Shown here one piece after another: positions 61,962 to 64,000 of a stretch of DNA of 64,000 nucleotides. The position numbers and the translations under genes are program-made. Positions within the stretch are counted from its first letter, which is position 1. Each line of letters starts with the position of its first letter. This DNA comes from Zygnema cylindricum (taxonomy: Eukaryota > Streptophyta > Zygnematophyceae > Zygnematales > Zygnemataceae): positions 195,725-259,724 of the forward strand of contig JBBHKE010001283.1 in NCBI GenBank assembly GCA_037447655.1, written 5' to 3'. Under the pieces are notes generated by a model. The model did no database searches, was not told where the DNA came from, and worked only from the letters and a program-made list of their open reading frames with translations.

Positions 61962-62505
61962 GCGTAGTATTTCATCGTACCACTGGAGCCCCATTTTCTT
62001 GGCAAACACTCTAGTTTTTAAGGGTTGATTTTTCAACCTTGTCTTTTCAAAACGAACACTTGAAGCGTGGGTCATCACAAAGTTGAACGGAAGACGTCGC
62101 GAACTTGACGGAATATCCTCGGGCAAAGGCTTTTTCTGTTTGGATTTTGGTGTGGAATCGCCGTCCACGTTGTCACATGGATTTTGCAGTTTTGCGACTT
62201 TCGGTTGTAAGTCCACCTTGGCACGAATCAGTATCATCCACGTTTAGCTTTTTTAGACGTTGTGTAAATGACTGCTGTAGTCATGCAAAGGTCAATGATT
62301 TTGCAGAACATTTTTATTTCAAAAAGTGCGATGGAAAAAACCATCAAGGTACAATGATTTTTCCCGGATCCTTGGAGAATCTTGGCCGGATCTTCTGTAA
62401 TGTTGTTTTCAAAAAAAAATAAAAAATACAATACAGCATGGTACAAAAAAGTACGGAAATCGGTGAGCAAACCTCACTTTTCCTTTAATGGAAACTTCTC
62501 TGATG
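61962..62505. repeat. diverged relative of the 0.73-kb MITEs
   Basis: CCTTGGAGAATCTTGGCCGG, TCTTCTGTAATGTTGTTTTC and the right end CTCACTTTTCCTTTAATGGAA match the interior and right end of 60217-60942 with changes. The terminal repeats are no longer recognisable. Confidence 0.55.
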
Positions 62506-63184
62506 CCATTGGGCCTAAACTCGCGGACAGACATTGGAACGCGACAATTTGAGCACAAGTGTCCGTACATTTATTAATTTTCACTAACGAACACCACAAA
62601 AATGTTTGAAACACGACAATTCTGTCGTATCCCCGTCCGGACTGTCGCTACGACGTAATCCCTTCAATTTGCCCCTGCGAAAAAGTCAAGAAATCTTATT
62701 AGTTATTACTTTCCCTGATTTGTTTGATAGCGCCGTCGCAAATAAGTCGAGCGATACTACAGTACTCCATTGCAATCGGGCCGTACGTCTGTCGATACTT
62801 TAAAATTGGATCGTGAACCGATCCTCCAACTTAATTCGTACGATCAATTGGAATCAAAGTCGCACGAAACATTCCGTACACCAGACGCTTTCTCCCCCAA
62901 ACCGCGTATCCATTCGAACCTTAAAGTACGCACGCAAACACGCGCACGCACGTAAATTTAATTTTCAAAAATCAACACCCCTCCGCCGAAGATAGAGTTG
63001 CGTGCACCCATGAATCGATGCTGCCACGTGGCCATTGACTGAATTAACTTTTCAACCGTACAATATAAACGACGCCAATTTCGGCTGTTTACTCCGCACG
63101 TCCAATTTCTTTCCCTTTTTCTTTTCTCCATTTTGCAACTCCCTATACGTTAGTTCAAAAGTAGGCGTTTTTATGGTAGGCCTT
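62506..63184. other. no gene recognised
   Basis: Low-repeat sequence without recognisable frames or motifs. Confidence 0.4.
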
Positions 63185-63840
63185 TGTGTAGGATCTTAAG
63201 CAAAAGACATTCACTCAAAATAATTCACAAAACATAAATCATTTACACAGCGGAAGCTCATAATAGACGAGAGGAATATTCAGCCAAAAAGATTTATAAG
63301 TGTTCTTGGCCGAAGCCTCTTTACATCATCTCTCTTCTCTCTTCTCTCTCTTCTCTCTCCTCTTTAAATAATCTCTTTCTCCAAGATTAATACTCTATGA
63401 TTCAATCATATAAGATTCAATACTCGAATACTCTGCACATGTACACTGCTGCCTATATACTCGCTACTCTACACTAAGAGACAACAAGGTAAGACAAGCA
63501 TGACTTAGCGTAGCGACGAAGTCTGTCCCTAGCTGACTGTGCACTCTTCAATGAAAGTTCCACGAAGGAAGGCGCACAGGCTTTCTTCCTTCGAAACATC
63601 TAACTCCAAACATTGACTTTACACGTGTCACTTCACGAACACACCTGCACGCAAATTGAAACACCTGCGCACGAAACAAACAAGTGACGCGAAACGAAAT
63701 AGTATGTTTCGTTCGCGGACGCTTCAAATATTACCGCGAAACGTCGTAGTACTTTTTGTATGATGACGCGACACTTCGCGTCAAGCAAACAAATGTTGGT
63801 ATGCCGCTTCGCGAAATGTCGCGAAAACGACAATAACCCA
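63185..63840 (-). repeat. 3' LTR of a minus-strand copia element at the window edge
   Basis: On the minus strand it begins TGGGTTATTG (63840) after the purine tract AAGAGGGGGATTAT, and ends near GATCCTACACA (63185). An AGCGGAA block and a TCTC-rich stretch (63325-63375) recall the LTR at 3852-4699. The terminal boundary is uncertain by a few bases. Confidence 0.65.
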
Positions 63841-63877
63841 ATAATCCCCCTCTTATTGTCGGAATGGCCAAAACTCC

Positions 63878-64000
63878 TCAAAATAGTATAAGTTTTGGTG
63901 GTTCCCTCTCAAATACATAATGCGTAGTTGCTTTCGTCAGCAAATCTGCCGCCTCCTCTTTTATCGGAACGTACGAAAATACAATCTCATTCGCCGTAAC
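63878..64000 (-). pseudogene. RNase H C-terminus of the edge copia element (partial)
   Basis: The minus-strand frame reads IVFSYVPIKEEAADLLTKA and ends with a TGA at 63878-63880. It parallels FVFVPTLEEATDMLTKVA at the end of element E RNase H (about 34870-34972). The gene continues beyond the window; whether it is intact is unknown. Typed as pseudogene only because it is cut by the window and not shown to be functional. Confidence 0.8.

Overview
The window looks like a repeat-dense, gene-poor piece of a plant (streptophyte) nuclear genome. The green-lineage assignment rests on two kinds of tRNA primer-binding site. One group of Ty1/copia elements carries GGTTATGGGCCCACC, which is complementary to the anticodon arm of plant-type initiator tRNA-Met as I recall that tRNA. 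A second group carries TGGTATCGGAGC, one mismatch from the standard plant site for the 3' end of the same tRNA. I see no convincing host gene, rRNA gene, working tRNA gene or CRISPR array, and I cannot name the species.

Layout. 1-2771 is the 3' part of a copia element ending in an LTR. 2772-4699 holds the leader and LTR of a minus-strand copia element (element F), abutting a minus-strand copia pol relic (4700-7225) that is itself split by a 514-bp solo LTR. 7226-7964 plus 14175-14332 is a Ty3/gypsy relic split by a nearly intact 6.2-kb copia element (7965-14174; two 891-bp LTRs with about five differences by eye). 14333-25185 holds minus-strand copia relics (D1, D2) with copia element C (18388-23909) inserted and flanked by the target duplication AATAT. 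25311-26279 is a decayed LTR. 26850-30110 is a decayed gypsy pol with a 553-bp direct duplication and a CENP-B/pogo-like transposase fragment. 30147-35568 is copia element E, of a different lineage. 35.6-41.6 kb is LTR debris, MITEs, simple repeats and a 2-kb AT-rich repeat field.

41730-45677 is the most unexpected locus: a multi-exon gene with tyrosine-recombinase boxes and a C-terminal GCR1_C-like domain, which I read as a degenerate Crypton DNA transposon. Its 3' end is cut by element A (minus strand, 45678-54741), itself cut by element B (47721-52231); the probable Crypton C-terminus reappears at 54742-54946. A and B are short LTR elements that kept gag but reduced pol to a remnant without catalytic residues while still holding a long reading frame. 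55.3-64 kb contains a truncated LTR with a minisatellite, three Tourist-like MITEs, one hAT-like non-autonomous element with a perfect 8-bp target duplication, and the 3' end of another copia element at the right edge.

Shared system. The LTRs of elements 1, 2, A, B, C and several solo LTRs differ in sequence but share one plan: TG start; a palindromic GCCATGGCTGCC near the start; an antisense tRNA-like segment with A-box/B-box-like sequences; a TATA box about 230-380 bp before the LTR end; a leader with two or three short hairpins that covary between families; a Gag start codon inside the LTR (M-E-x-x-x-F-Q); and a primer site that is read through as Gag codons. Half-tRNA priming is known from Drosophila copia. 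The LTR-borne antisense tRNA-like segment, the covarying hairpins and the LTR-encoded Gag start deserve the closest second look, together with the Crypton.
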